DNA from: Promicromonospora panici
GTDB taxonomy: Bacteria; Actinomycetota; Actinomycetes; Actinomycetales; Cellulomonadaceae
Assembly (NCBI RefSeq): GCF_900608595.1
Contig: NZ_UWYY01000024.1
Coordinates: forward strand, 1 to 64,000
Length of the DNA stretch: 64,000 nt
Direction of reading: 5' to 3'
Shown: positions 53,734-61,667 of the stretch, in pieces
Layout of the letters: the number at the start of each line of letters is the position of its first letter
Numbering within the stretch: position 1 is the stretch's first letter
Translations under genes and position numbers: made by a program
Notes under the pieces: model-generated
Databases searched by the model: none
What the model saw: the letters and a program-made list of their open reading frames with translations, nothing else
What the model was told of the DNA's origin: nothing

Positions 53734-54303
53734 GTGAATACGCTTCAGGCACAGACGCAGCTCATCGTCCGACAGCGAGTCCGCTTGATGGTCAACCAGT
53801 ACGAGGTGCGCGGCGCGCAGCCCGACGGTTCCGAGGGCCAGCTCTACGCGTTCGCGCAGCAGAAGCGCATGGCGTTCCGCGAGCAGGTGACGCTGTACGC
53901 CGACGAGAGCAAGCAGGAGGCGGTGCTCGGGTTCAAGGCCCGTCAGATGGTCGACCTCGGCGCCACCTACGACGTCGTCGACGCGGGCGGCACTCCCGTC
54001 GGGTCGTTCCGCAAGGACTTCGCCAGGTCGCTGCTGCGTAGCACCTGGCACGTGGAGCAGCCCGGGCTGGGCACCGCCACCGGCGCCGAGCGCAACGCGG
54101 CGGTTGCCGTCCTCCGCCGGCTCATCGAGATCGCGTGGCTGCCCTACCACTTCGACTTCCTGATCGACGGCCGCCCCGGGTTCTCCGTGGAGAAGAAGTG
54201 GGGCCTGCGCGACCGCTACGTCGTCAACATCCACGACCCACGGCTCGACCGCCGGCTCGTGACCGCGATGGCGATCGGCCTGGACGCGCTCCAGGAGCGC
54301 TGA
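53734..54303 (+). CDS. LURP-one-related / scramblase-like protein
   Basis: The 189-residue protein is a single LURP-one/Tubby-like beta-barrel domain: 'QLIVRQRVRLMVNQYEVRG', 'FREQVTLYADESKQEAVLGF' and 'GTPVGSFRKDFARSLLRSTW'. Members are soluble proteins that may bind phospholipid; the bacterial function is unknown. I chose GTG 53734 because the conserved barrel begins immediately after it. The open frame back to 53632 overlaps the start of the opposite gene. It ends at a four-unit repeat hairpin, convergent with mshB. Confidence 0.75.
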   Translation: MNTLQAQTQLIVRQRVRLMVNQYEVRGAQPDGSEGQLYAFAQQKRMAFREQVTLYADESKQEAVLGFKARQMVDLGATYDVVDAGGTPVGSFRKDFARSLLRSTWHVEQPGLGTATGAERNAAVAVLRRLIEIAWLPYHFDFLIDGRPGFSVEKKWGLRDRYVVNIHDPRLDRRLVTAMAIGLDALQER

Positions 54304-54315
54304 CCACCCCTCCGG

Positions 54316-54443
54316 CCCGCCGAGGTAGAACTGTGGCGAGGTAGAACCTTGGCGAGGTAGAAGCCTGGCGAGGTAGGACCGCAGCGCAGGCTGCCGTTCT
54401 ACCTCGCCACAGTTCTACCTCGCCACAGTTCTACCTCGGCGGG
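54316..54443. terminator. Four-unit/three-unit repeat hairpin overlapping the mshB stop (16-base unit family, locus D)
   Basis: The left side has four tandem 16-base units (spacer bases TGTGG, CTTGG, CCTGG, CGCAG) and the right side three. The outermost pair CCCGCCGAGG/CCTCGGCGGG is perfect. The TAG stop codon of mshB (54431-54433) is part of a unit on the right arm, so the repeat encodes the last residues of MshB. It separates convergent genes. Confidence 0.85.
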
Positions 54444-55642
54444 GTGACGAAGTAGGTCTCGGTCGTCAGGATCGGGGCGAGGACGCCGTTGGACAGGGCG
54501 TACCACCCGGCCAGCGCGCCCTGCGCGTTCTCCAGCGCCGTCGCATGCTGCACCTGCGTGGCGTGTGCCCGCATCGCACGCACCACCCGCTCCAGCACGG
54601 GCCGCACGTCGACCCGCACGACCTCGTCGGCGCCGCTCACGCCGTCAGCCCGGGTGATCGGCAGCTGGTCAGGAGATCGGTAGTCCGAGGGGCCGATCTC
54701 CTGGTGTTCTGCCGACCACGCTGGCAGGCCCTCCTTCGCCAGCGGCGGGAGGGCCTCGTCCGGGTCCGCGAAAGTCAGGCCCTGGGCCGCGGCGAGCCCG
54801 CGCGCCGCGGGGTGGGCCGCGAGCGTCGCGCGCGCCTGGCGCACCTCGGCGGCCGGGGCGACGGCCTGCCACAGCTCGGCGTCGCCCCACGGCTCGTCCC
54901 GCTGCCCGACGGCGACGCCGGGCTCCCGCTCGTGCATCGCCGCGCCTACGCCGTCGCGCACCGCCGTACCCGAACCCTCGCGCACCGGCGCACCGGCGCC
55001 GCCGGGCCGCCAGGCCGGGTCCGCCGCGAGCTCCAGCGCCCGGACCGTCACCTCGTGCGCACGCCGGTGGTCGGGATGCCCGTACCCCCCGGCGGGCTCG
55101 TACGTGGCGACGACGGCGGGCCGCCGCGCGCGGATCAACGCCGCCAGCCGCCCGGCGGACTCGTCGAGCGGCACCCGCGCGAACGCCGTCGGCGGGGAGT
55201 CCGGCGCCGGTCCGGCGACGCCGGGCGCGACCCACGCCATCCCGGAGTCCTCGTACCGCACCCCGCCCGACCTGTCAGACCCGTGGGTCACGCCGGTGAC
55301 CTGCGGGTCTGACAACGGGAGGATGTCCAGGAACGAGTGCTCGATCGCGCCGTCGGACAAGCGCGCCACAGCGGCCGTCAGTTCCGTCTCCCGGTAGGCG
55401 CCCAGCGCGGGACCGTCACCTTCGAGACCGGCCCGGCCCTCCGACGTCGTACCCGGAAGTGCGATGACCTCGCCGCGTTCTCCGCGCGTGCACGTCACGA
55501 TGCAGACGGGCCATCCGGCCGCCGCCAGCGTAGCGATCAGCCCACCGGTAGAAAGCGTCTCGTCATCGGGATGCGCATGCACGGCCACCAGCCCGCCAGA
55601 ACCACTGAGTGCTGAATATTCGCCCTCAGAACGGTCGTTCAT
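54431..55642 (-). CDS. mshB: Mycothiol biosynthesis deacetylase MshB
   Basis: It removes the acetyl group from GlcNAc-inositol in mycothiol synthesis. The 403-residue zinc enzyme (PIG-L/LmbE family) has 'VAVHAHPDDETLSTGG' with the zinc ligands, 'VTCTRGERGEVI' and 'GGYGHPDHRRAHEVTVRAL' with the third ligand. It is about 100 residues longer than usual, owing mostly to a low-complexity insertion (about 215-260). The first dozen codons lie in a hairpin (55605-55662), so a start inside the gene, for example at the GTG just before AVHAHPDD, is possible. The stop codon lies in repeat locus D. Confidence 0.92.
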   Translation of the reverse strand: MNDRSEGEYSALSGSGGLVAVHAHPDDETLSTGGLIATLAAAGWPVCIVTCTRGERGEVIALPGTTSEGRAGLEGDGPALGAYRETELTAAVARLSDGAIEHSFLDILPLSDPQVTGVTHGSDRSGGVRYEDSGMAWVAPGVAGPAPDSPPTAFARVPLDESAGRLAALIRARRPAVVATYEPAGGYGHPDHRRAHEVTVRALELAADPAWRPGGAGAPVREGSGTAVRDGVGAAMHEREPGVAVGQRDEPWGDAELWQAVAPAAEVRQARATLAAHPAARGLAAAQGLTFADPDEALPPLAKEGLPAWSAEHQEIGPSDYRSPDQLPITRADGVSGADEVVRVDVRPVLERVVRAMRAHATQVQHATALENAQGALAGWYALSNGVLAPILTTETYFVTPPR

Positions 55643-55662
55643 GGGCGAAATGCAGCACTCAG
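55605..55662 (-). promoter_or_regulatory. Inverted repeat covering the mshB start, downstream of typA
   Basis: CTGAGTGCTG (55605-55614) pairs with CAGCACTCAG (55653-55662). After an internal loop TCGCCC (55620-55625) pairs with GGGCGA (55643-55648) around a 17-base loop that holds the annotated start region. It can end typA transcription or fold over the mshB initiation site. Confidence 0.6.
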
Positions 55663-55687
55663 CGGAGGGTGTGGAATGACGGACGTG

Positions 55688-57631
55688 TCAGGAGCGCTTG
55701 GCGCGCGCCGTCGCACGGGCGCGGTCCGTGGCGTTCAGGAGCACCTTGCGGATCCGCACGACCTCGGGGGTCACCTCGACGCACTCGTCCTCCTGCGCGA
55801 ACTCCAGAGACTCCTCGAGCGTGAGCTTGCGCGGCGGGATCAGGTTCTCGAAGTTGTCGGCGGTGGAGGACCGCATGTTCGTCAGCTTCTTCTCCTTGGT
55901 GATGTTGACGTCCATGTCCTCGTTGCGGGAGTTCTCGCCGACGATCATGCCCTCGTACACCTCCTGCGTGGGGTCCACGAAGAAGGAGCCGCGCTCCTGG
56001 AGGTTGATCATGGCGAACGGCGTCACCTTGCCGGAGCGGTCGGCGACCAGCGAGCCGGTCATGCGCGACTCGATCGGGCCGTGCCACGGCTCGTAGCCCT
56101 CGGAGATCGACGCGGCGATACCGGTCCCTCGGGTGTCCGTGAGGAACTGCGTGCGGAAGCCGATGAGGCCCCGCGCCGGGACCATGAACTCCATGCGGAC
56201 CCAGCCGGTGCCGTGGTTCGTCATGGTCTCCATGCGGCCCTTGCGCTGCGCGAGGAGCTGCGTGACGGAGCCCAGGTACTCCTCGGGCACGTCGATAGTC
56301 ATCCGCTCCATCGGCTCGTGGACCTTGCCGTCGATCACCTTGGTGACGACCTGCGGCTTACCGACCGTCAGCTCGAAGCCCTCGCGGCGCATCTGCTCGA
56401 CGAGGATCGCCAGGGCCAGCTCGCCACGGCCCTGCACCTCCCATGCGTCGGGGCGCTCGGTCGGGAGGACCTTGAGCGACACGTTACCGATGAGCTCGGC
56501 ATCGAGGCGGTCCTTCACCTGACGGGCGGTGACCTTGTGGCCCTTGCCGCCCTTGCCCGCGAGCGGGGAGGTGTTGATACCGATGGTCATCGAGATCGCC
56601 GGGTCGTCCACAGTGATGAGCGGCAGCGGGCGCGGGTCGTCGATGTCGGTGAGGGTCTCGCCGATCATGATGTCCGCGATACCCGCGACGGCGACGATCT
56701 CGCCCGGGCCGGCCTTGTCGGTCGGCACGCGGTCGAGCGCCTTGGTCTCCAGCAGCTCGGTGATCTTCACGCTCTGCAGGGTGCCGTCGTGGCGCGCCCA
56801 CGCGACGTTCTGCCCCTTGGACAGGGTGCCGTTGTGGATGCGCAGCAGCGCGAGACGACCGAGGAACGGCGACGCGTCGAGGTTGGTGACGTGCGCCTGC
56901 AGCGGCACGCCCTCCTCGTAGGTCGGGGCCGGGATCTTCTCGAGGATGGTCGCGAACAGCGGCTCGAGGTCCTCGTTGCCGGGCAGGCCGCCGTCGGCGG
57001 GCTGGTCCGTGGAGGCGCGGCCGGCCTTGGCCGACGCGTACACGACGGGGACGTCGAGGATGGCGTCCAGGTCGAGGTCGTCGACCTCGTCGGACAGGTC
57101 ACCGGCCAGGCCGAGCAGCAGGTCGGTGGTCTCGGCGACCACCTCGGTGATCCGCGCGTCGGGCCGGTCGACCTTGTTCACGACGACGATGACCGGCAGC
57201 TTCGCGGCCAGGGCCTTGCGCAGCACGAAGCGCGTCTGGGGCAGCGGGCCCTCGGACGCGTCGACGAGCAGCACGACACCGTCGACCATGGACAGGCCGC
57301 GCTCGACCTCACCACCGAAGTCGGCGTGGCCAGGGGTGTCGATCACGTTGATGGTGATGCCCTCGGGCTCACCGTTCACCGAGGCGGCGGGACCGGCGTA
57401 CCGGATCGCGGTGTTCTTGGCGAGGATCGTGATGCCCTTCTCACGCTCCAGGTCGCCCGAGTCCATCACGCGGTCCTCGAGGTGCTGACGGGCGCCGAAG
57501 GAGCCGGACTGCCGGAGCATGGCGTCCACGAGCGTGGTCTTGCCATGGTCGACGTGGGCCACGATCGCGACGTTACGCAGGTCGGATCGGGTCGCACGGG
57601 CCGAGGTCGGCGCGGTTGCAGGCACGGTCAC
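55688..57631 (-). CDS. typA: Ribosome-associated GTPase TypA/BipA
   Basis: The 647-residue translation-factor-family GTPase helps large-subunit assembly and growth under stress. G1 is 'VAHVDHGKTTLVDA', the switch I region ends 'REKGITILAKNTA', G3 is 'DTPGHADFGGE', G4 'NKVDRPDAR' and G5 'YASAKAG'. TypA-type C-terminal domains follow ('PARGLIGFRTQFLTDTRGTG'). GTG 57631 fits the short N-terminus of the family. An overlapping four-codon frame (ATG 57642 to a TGA that overlaps this GTG) may couple translation. It ends shortly before the inverted repeat at mshB. Confidence 0.96.
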   Translation of the reverse strand: MTVPATAPTSARATRSDLRNVAIVAHVDHGKTTLVDAMLRQSGSFGARQHLEDRVMDSGDLEREKGITILAKNTAIRYAGPAASVNGEPEGITINVIDTPGHADFGGEVERGLSMVDGVVLLVDASEGPLPQTRFVLRKALAAKLPVIVVVNKVDRPDARITEVVAETTDLLLGLAGDLSDEVDDLDLDAILDVPVVYASAKAGRASTDQPADGGLPGNEDLEPLFATILEKIPAPTYEEGVPLQAHVTNLDASPFLGRLALLRIHNGTLSKGQNVAWARHDGTLQSVKITELLETKALDRVPTDKAGPGEIVAVAGIADIMIGETLTDIDDPRPLPLITVDDPAISMTIGINTSPLAGKGGKGHKVTARQVKDRLDAELIGNVSLKVLPTERPDAWEVQGRGELALAILVEQMRREGFELTVGKPQVVTKVIDGKVHEPMERMTIDVPEEYLGSVTQLLAQRKGRMETMTNHGTGWVRMEFMVPARGLIGFRTQFLTDTRGTGIAASISEGYEPWHGPIESRMTGSLVADRSGKVTPFAMINLQERGSFFVDPTQEVYEGMIVGENSRNEDMDVNITKEKKLTNMRSSTADNFENLIPPRKLTLEESLEFAQEDECVEVTPEVVRIRKVLLNATDRARATARAKRS

Positions 57632-57765
57632 GGAGCACTCATTTCCAGAAGGGAGGTCAGGGGCGCGGACTCTGGTCCGAACGGACCGGTCTCGCAGCAG
57701 CACTATCCTACCCGCGAATCGAAATCCACAGGTGTCGACCGTGTCACTGTGCGGTGAACACTCCC

Positions 57766-57875
57766 GCGCCGAAGTAGAACCAGGGCGAAGTAGAACTGCA
57801 GCGAAGCACCCGAGCTGTGGTCGCTCTGGTTCTACTTCGCTGCAGTTCTACTTCGCCCTGGTTCTACTTCGGCGC
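57766..57875. terminator. Perfect 41-bp repeat hairpin (16-base unit family, locus E)
   Basis: Arms 57766-57806 and 57835-57875 pair perfectly over 41 bases. The units here carry CGAAGTAG instead of CGAGGTAG on both arms. The 28-base loop contains a further right-arm half unit. It lies ten bases after the stop of the dipeptide transporter ATPase gene and before typA on the same strand. Confidence 0.88.
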
Positions 57876-57885
57876 AGAGAGGAGG

Positions 57886-59637
57886 TCAGCCGCCGATCTC
57901 CAGGCTCGCGCCCGGGATGGCCGCCAACAGGTCCCGCGTGTACTCCTGCTGCGGGTTGTCGAACACCTCGTCGGTGCTCGCGTGCTCCACGATGCTGCCG
58001 TCCTTCATCACGGCCACGAGGTCGGCGATCTGCCGCACGACCGCGAGGTCGTGCGTGATGAACAGATAGGACAGGCCCAGCTCCGACTGCAGGTCGTTGA
58101 GCAGCGTCAGGATCTGCGCCTGGACCAGCACGTCGAGCGCGGAGACCGCCTCGTCGAGCACGAGCACCTCGGGCTTGAGCGCCAGCGCACGCGCGATGGC
58201 GATGCGCTGCCGCTGGCCGCCCGACAGCTCGTTCGGGAACCGGCGCATGGTGGCCTGTGGCAGCGACACCATGTCGAGCAGCTCGCGGACGCGCGCCTCG
58301 CGGGACTTCCGGTCGCCGACCTTGTGCAGGGCCAGCGGCTCCTCGATCGAGCGATAGACCGAGAACACCGGGTCCAGCGACCCGTACGGGTTCTGGAACA
58401 CCGGCTGCACCCGGCGGCGCAGCGCGAACTGCTCCTTCCGCGACATCGTCGCGACGTCCTTGCCGTCGAACATGACGGTGCCCGACGTCGGATCGAGCAG
58501 TCCCAGCACCATGTTGGCCGCCGTGGACTTGCCGGACCCGGACTCCCCCACCAGCGCGAGGGTGCGGCCCTTGGGCAGTGCGAAGTCGACGCTGTCCACC
58601 GCCGTGAAGTCGGTGTGCGTACCCGGCCGGGAACCACGGATGTGGAACACCTTGGTCAGGTCCTTCGCCACGACGACGTCGTCCGCCGCCTGCACGGCCT
58701 CCGGCTCGCCGGCGTGCTCGGCGAGCAGGTCGTCGGCCTCCGCACCGCGCTCGTGCGCGGACTGGATGCGGCGCGACGCCAGCGACGGGGCCGAGGCCAC
58801 GAGCCGCTTGGTGTACTCGTGCTGCGGGTCCTTGAGGATCTGCGCCGCCGGACCCGACTCCACGACCTTGCCCTTGTACATCACCACGAGGTGCTCGGCG
58901 CGCTCGGCGGCCAGACCCAGGTCGTGGGTGATGAACAGGACGGCCGTGCCGAGCTCGGCGGTGAGGCCCTCCAGGTGGTCCAGGATCTTCTTCTGGACCG
59001 TGACGTCCAGGGCCGACGTCGGCTCGTCCGCGATGAGCAGCTTCGGCCGGGAGGCCAGGCCGATCGCGATCAGGGCGCGCTGGCGCATACCGCCGGAGAA
59101 CTCGTGCGGGAACTGGCGGGCGCGACGCGCGGCGTCGGGCAGACCGGCCTCGCCGAGCAGCTCGGCGACGCGCGCCGTGCGCTCCGCCTTGGAACCCTGG
59201 AAGCCGTTGGCCACCAGCGCCTCGTCGATCTGCGTGCCGATGCGCCACACCGGGTTCAGGTTCGACATCGGGTCCTGCGGCACCAGGCCGATCTCGCGGC
59301 CGCGCAGGTCCTCGACCTGCTTGCGCTTCAGGCCGACGAGCTCACGGCCACCGAACGAGATGGACCCTCCGGTCACCTTGCCGGTGCCCGGCAGCAGGTC
59401 GATGATCGCGTGCGCCGTCGTCGACTTGCCGGAGCCCGACTCCCCCACGATCGCCACGGACTGGCCCGGGTAGACCGTGAGGTCCACGCCGCGCACGGCG
59501 TCGACCGTGCCGGTGGCCGTGGTGAAGGAGATCTGCAGGTCGCGGATCTCCAGCAGCGGCGAGCTGTCGTCCGGCTTCTCGGCGGGCACCGGGGCATCCT
59601 CGGTGGCCCCGTCGGTGAGGGTGATCGTGGTGGTCAT
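57886..59637 (-). CDS. Oligopeptide ABC transporter, fused DppD-DppF ATPase
   Basis: The 583-residue protein joins two ABC ATPases. Domain 1 (about 27-285) has 'GESGSGKSTTAHAI', 'FSGGMRQRALIAIGLA' and 'LLIADEPTSALD'. Domain 2 (about 325-575) has 'GESGSGKSTAANMV', 'LSGGQRQRIAIARAL' and 'VLVLDEAVSALDVL', where the last motif has Ala for Pro after D-E. Both sites look able to hydrolyse ATP. It powers uptake through the two permeases encoded upstream and overlaps the second permease gene by four bases (ATGA). It ends at hairpin locus E. Confidence 0.95.
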   Translation of the reverse strand: MTTTITLTDGATEDAPVPAEKPDDSSPLLEIRDLQISFTTATGTVDAVRGVDLTVYPGQSVAIVGESGSGKSTTAHAIIDLLPGTGKVTGGSISFGGRELVGLKRKQVEDLRGREIGLVPQDPMSNLNPVWRIGTQIDEALVANGFQGSKAERTARVAELLGEAGLPDAARRARQFPHEFSGGMRQRALIAIGLASRPKLLIADEPTSALDVTVQKKILDHLEGLTAELGTAVLFITHDLGLAAERAEHLVVMYKGKVVESGPAAQILKDPQHEYTKRLVASAPSLASRRIQSAHERGAEADDLLAEHAGEPEAVQAADDVVVAKDLTKVFHIRGSRPGTHTDFTAVDSVDFALPKGRTLALVGESGSGKSTAANMVLGLLDPTSGTVMFDGKDVATMSRKEQFALRRRVQPVFQNPYGSLDPVFSVYRSIEEPLALHKVGDRKSREARVRELLDMVSLPQATMRRFPNELSGGQRQRIAIARALALKPEVLVLDEAVSALDVLVQAQILTLLNDLQSELGLSYLFITHDLAVVRQIADLVAVMKDGSIVEHASTDEVFDNPQQEYTRDLLAAIPGASLEIGG

Positions 59638-60596
59638 CGCTTCCTCGCCTTCGGGTCGAGGGCGTCGCGCACGACGTCGCCCAGCATGATGAAGCCGAGC
59701 ACCGTGAAGGCGAGCGCAGCGGCGGGGTAGAACATGATCTCCGGGTTCGTGCGGATCGAGGCACGCCCGTTCGACAGGTCACCGCCCCAGGAGACGGTGG
59801 ACGGGTCGAGGCCGATGCCGAGGAACGTCAGCGTGGCCTCGGCCACGATGAAGGTACCCAGCGCCACGGTGGAGTACACGATGATCGGCGCCGAGGAGTT
59901 GGGTAGCACATGCCGCCACAGGATCGCGGCACGACTCATGCCGAGCGCCTTGGCCGCCGTCACGAACTCGTTGTTCTTCACGCTGAGCACGGCGCCACGC
60001 GTGATGCGGGCGATGGTGGTCCAGCCGAAGGACGCCAGTACGACCGCCACGGTCAGCGCATCGCGTGACGCCGCGATGCTCAGGATCACGATCGCAGCGA
60101 GCACGAAGGGCACCGCGAAGAAGATGTCCGTGAGGCGCGACAGGACCGTGTCGAGCCAGCCACCGTAGTACCCGGCGATGGCGCCGATGGCCGTGCCCAG
60201 CACCACCACGAACACCGTGGTGAGCACACCGACCAGCACCGACGCCTTGGCCCCGTAGAGGGTACGCGTGTAGATGTCGCAGCCATTGCGGTCCGTGCCG
60301 AAGAAATGCTCGCTCGACGGCGGGAGCAGCGAGTTCGCCAGGTCACATCCGGCACGCGGCAGCAGGGACGTAAACGCACCCGGCGCGACCGCAACCACGA
60401 TCACCACCAGGATCATCAGGGCGGATACCCAGAACAGCGGGCGATGGCTCATGTCGCGCCAGGCGTCACGCCACAGGCTCGTCGGCGCCTCGGCGGTGGA
60501 GACGGCGTCGACCACACCGACGGTGACTTCCTCGGGTGCGGCCACGTAGTGGCCCTGGCCCGGACGCGGGGTCTTGTCGTAGCGATTCTCAGGCAT
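59634..60596 (-). CDS. Oligopeptide ABC transporter permease (DppC type)
   Basis: The 320-residue permease has an extended hydrophilic N-terminus of about 50 residues, then six membrane helices, with the DppC/OppC marks 'FFGTDRNGCDIYTRTLYGA' and the ATPase-contact loop 'EFVTAAKALGMSRAAILWRH'. A Cys pair (GCD in two loops: 'RAGCDLANS' and 'NGCDIYTR') faces outside and could form a disulfide. It overlaps the first permease gene by eight bases. Confidence 0.94.
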   Translation of the reverse strand: MPENRYDKTPRPGQGHYVAAPEEVTVGVVDAVSTAEAPTSLWRDAWRDMSHRPLFWVSALMILVVIVVAVAPGAFTSLLPRAGCDLANSLLPPSSEHFFGTDRNGCDIYTRTLYGAKASVLVGVLTTVFVVVLGTAIGAIAGYYGGWLDTVLSRLTDIFFAVPFVLAAIVILSIAASRDALTVAVVLASFGWTTIARITRGAVLSVKNNEFVTAAKALGMSRAAILWRHVLPNSSAPIIVYSTVALGTFIVAEATLTFLGIGLDPSTVSWGGDLSNGRASIRTNPEIMFYPAAALAFTVLGFIMLGDVVRDALDPKARKR

Positions 60597-61515
60597 AACG
60601 GATCCTCGGGTCCAGGACGGCGTACAGCAGGTCCACGAGCAGGTTGGCGACGATGTAGACGAGCACGATCACGGTGGACAGCGTCACGATGGTGACGGAC
60701 TCGCCACGACTGATCGCCTCGAAGAGGGTGCCGCCGACGCCGTTGATGTTGAAGATTCCCTCGGTGACGATCGAGCCTGTCATCAGGTTGCCCAGGTCCA
60801 CGCCGATGAAGGTGACGACGGGGATGAGCGAGTTACGCAGGACATGCCGGCCGACCACCCGGACGCGCGGCAGGCCCTTGGCGCTCGCGGTGCGTACGAA
60901 GTCCGCAGTGAGGTTCTCGATGACCGAGGTGCGGGTCAGGCGCAGGATCTGGGCGAACGACGTTGTCGCGAGCACGACGGCCGGCATCAGCAGGCTGTAG
61001 AAGTCGGGATCTCGGCCCGCGGTCACGGGTAGCCAGTCGAGGTTGACGCCCACGACGATCTGCAGCACCAGGCCGGTGACGAACGTGGGCAGCGCGATCA
61101 GCAGCAGGCTGAAGACCAGCACCGTCGAGTCGAACAGCTTGCCCTTGCGGATCCCGGCGAACAGGCCGAAGGCGATGCCGAGGACCGACTCGAAGACGAG
61201 CGCCATGAGCGCGAGCTGGAACGTGATGGGCAGGGCCTCCGCCACGACCTCGGCCACCGGACGGCCGGTGAAGGTGTTACCGAGGTCGAACGTGAAGATG
61301 CCCTTGAGGTAGTACAGGTACTGCACGATAAAGGGCTGGTCCAGATGGAACTGGGCGCGAATCTGGTCCTGCACGGCTTCGGGCAGGCCACGCTCACCAC
61401 CCAGTCCGGCCACGGGATCACCCGGGCGCAGGAAGACCAGGGCGTAGAGCAGCAGTGTGGCGCCGAGGAACACAGGGATCACCTGCAGCAGCCGGCGTCC
61501 GAGATACCAAAGCAT
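60589..61515 (-). CDS. Oligopeptide ABC transporter permease (DppB type)
   Basis: The 308-residue permease begins 'MLWYLGRRLLQVIPVFLGAT' and has six helices and the family loop 'DFVRTASAKGLPRVRVVGRH'. 'LTRTSVIENL' precedes it. ATG 61515 is set by AAGGAG nine bases upstream; the longer frame is not used. It lies 152 bases after the binding-protein gene, and that gap contains a strong hairpin. Confidence 0.95.
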   Translation of the reverse strand: MLWYLGRRLLQVIPVFLGATLLLYALVFLRPGDPVAGLGGERGLPEAVQDQIRAQFHLDQPFIVQYLYYLKGIFTFDLGNTFTGRPVAEVVAEALPITFQLALMALVFESVLGIAFGLFAGIRKGKLFDSTVLVFSLLLIALPTFVTGLVLQIVVGVNLDWLPVTAGRDPDFYSLLMPAVVLATTSFAQILRLTRTSVIENLTADFVRTASAKGLPRVRVVGRHVLRNSLIPVVTFIGVDLGNLMTGSIVTEGIFNINGVGGTLFEAISRGESVTIVTLSTVIVLVYIVANLLVDLLYAVLDPRIRYA

Positions 61516-61592
61516 CGAAATTTCTCCTTGGGCGGTTTCAGCGAGCCATTCTCCCGGACAACTCCCGGGTGGCACGCCGCGGCATAGTGGAA

Positions 61593-61619
61593 GGCGGGGT
61601 ACGCATCGCGTACCCCGCC
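61593..61619 (-). terminator. Intra-operon hairpin after the peptide-binding lipoprotein gene
   Basis: GGCGGGGTACGC (61593-61604) and GCGTACCCCGCC (61608-61619) form a perfect 12-bp stem with a 3-base loop. Placed between the binding protein and the first permease, it would allow more binding protein than membrane components to be made. Confidence 0.8.
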
Positions 61620-61667
61620 TCTCACCTGGAGCTAAGCGTCACGCCGGAAGTCCGGTCGTGATCAGGC

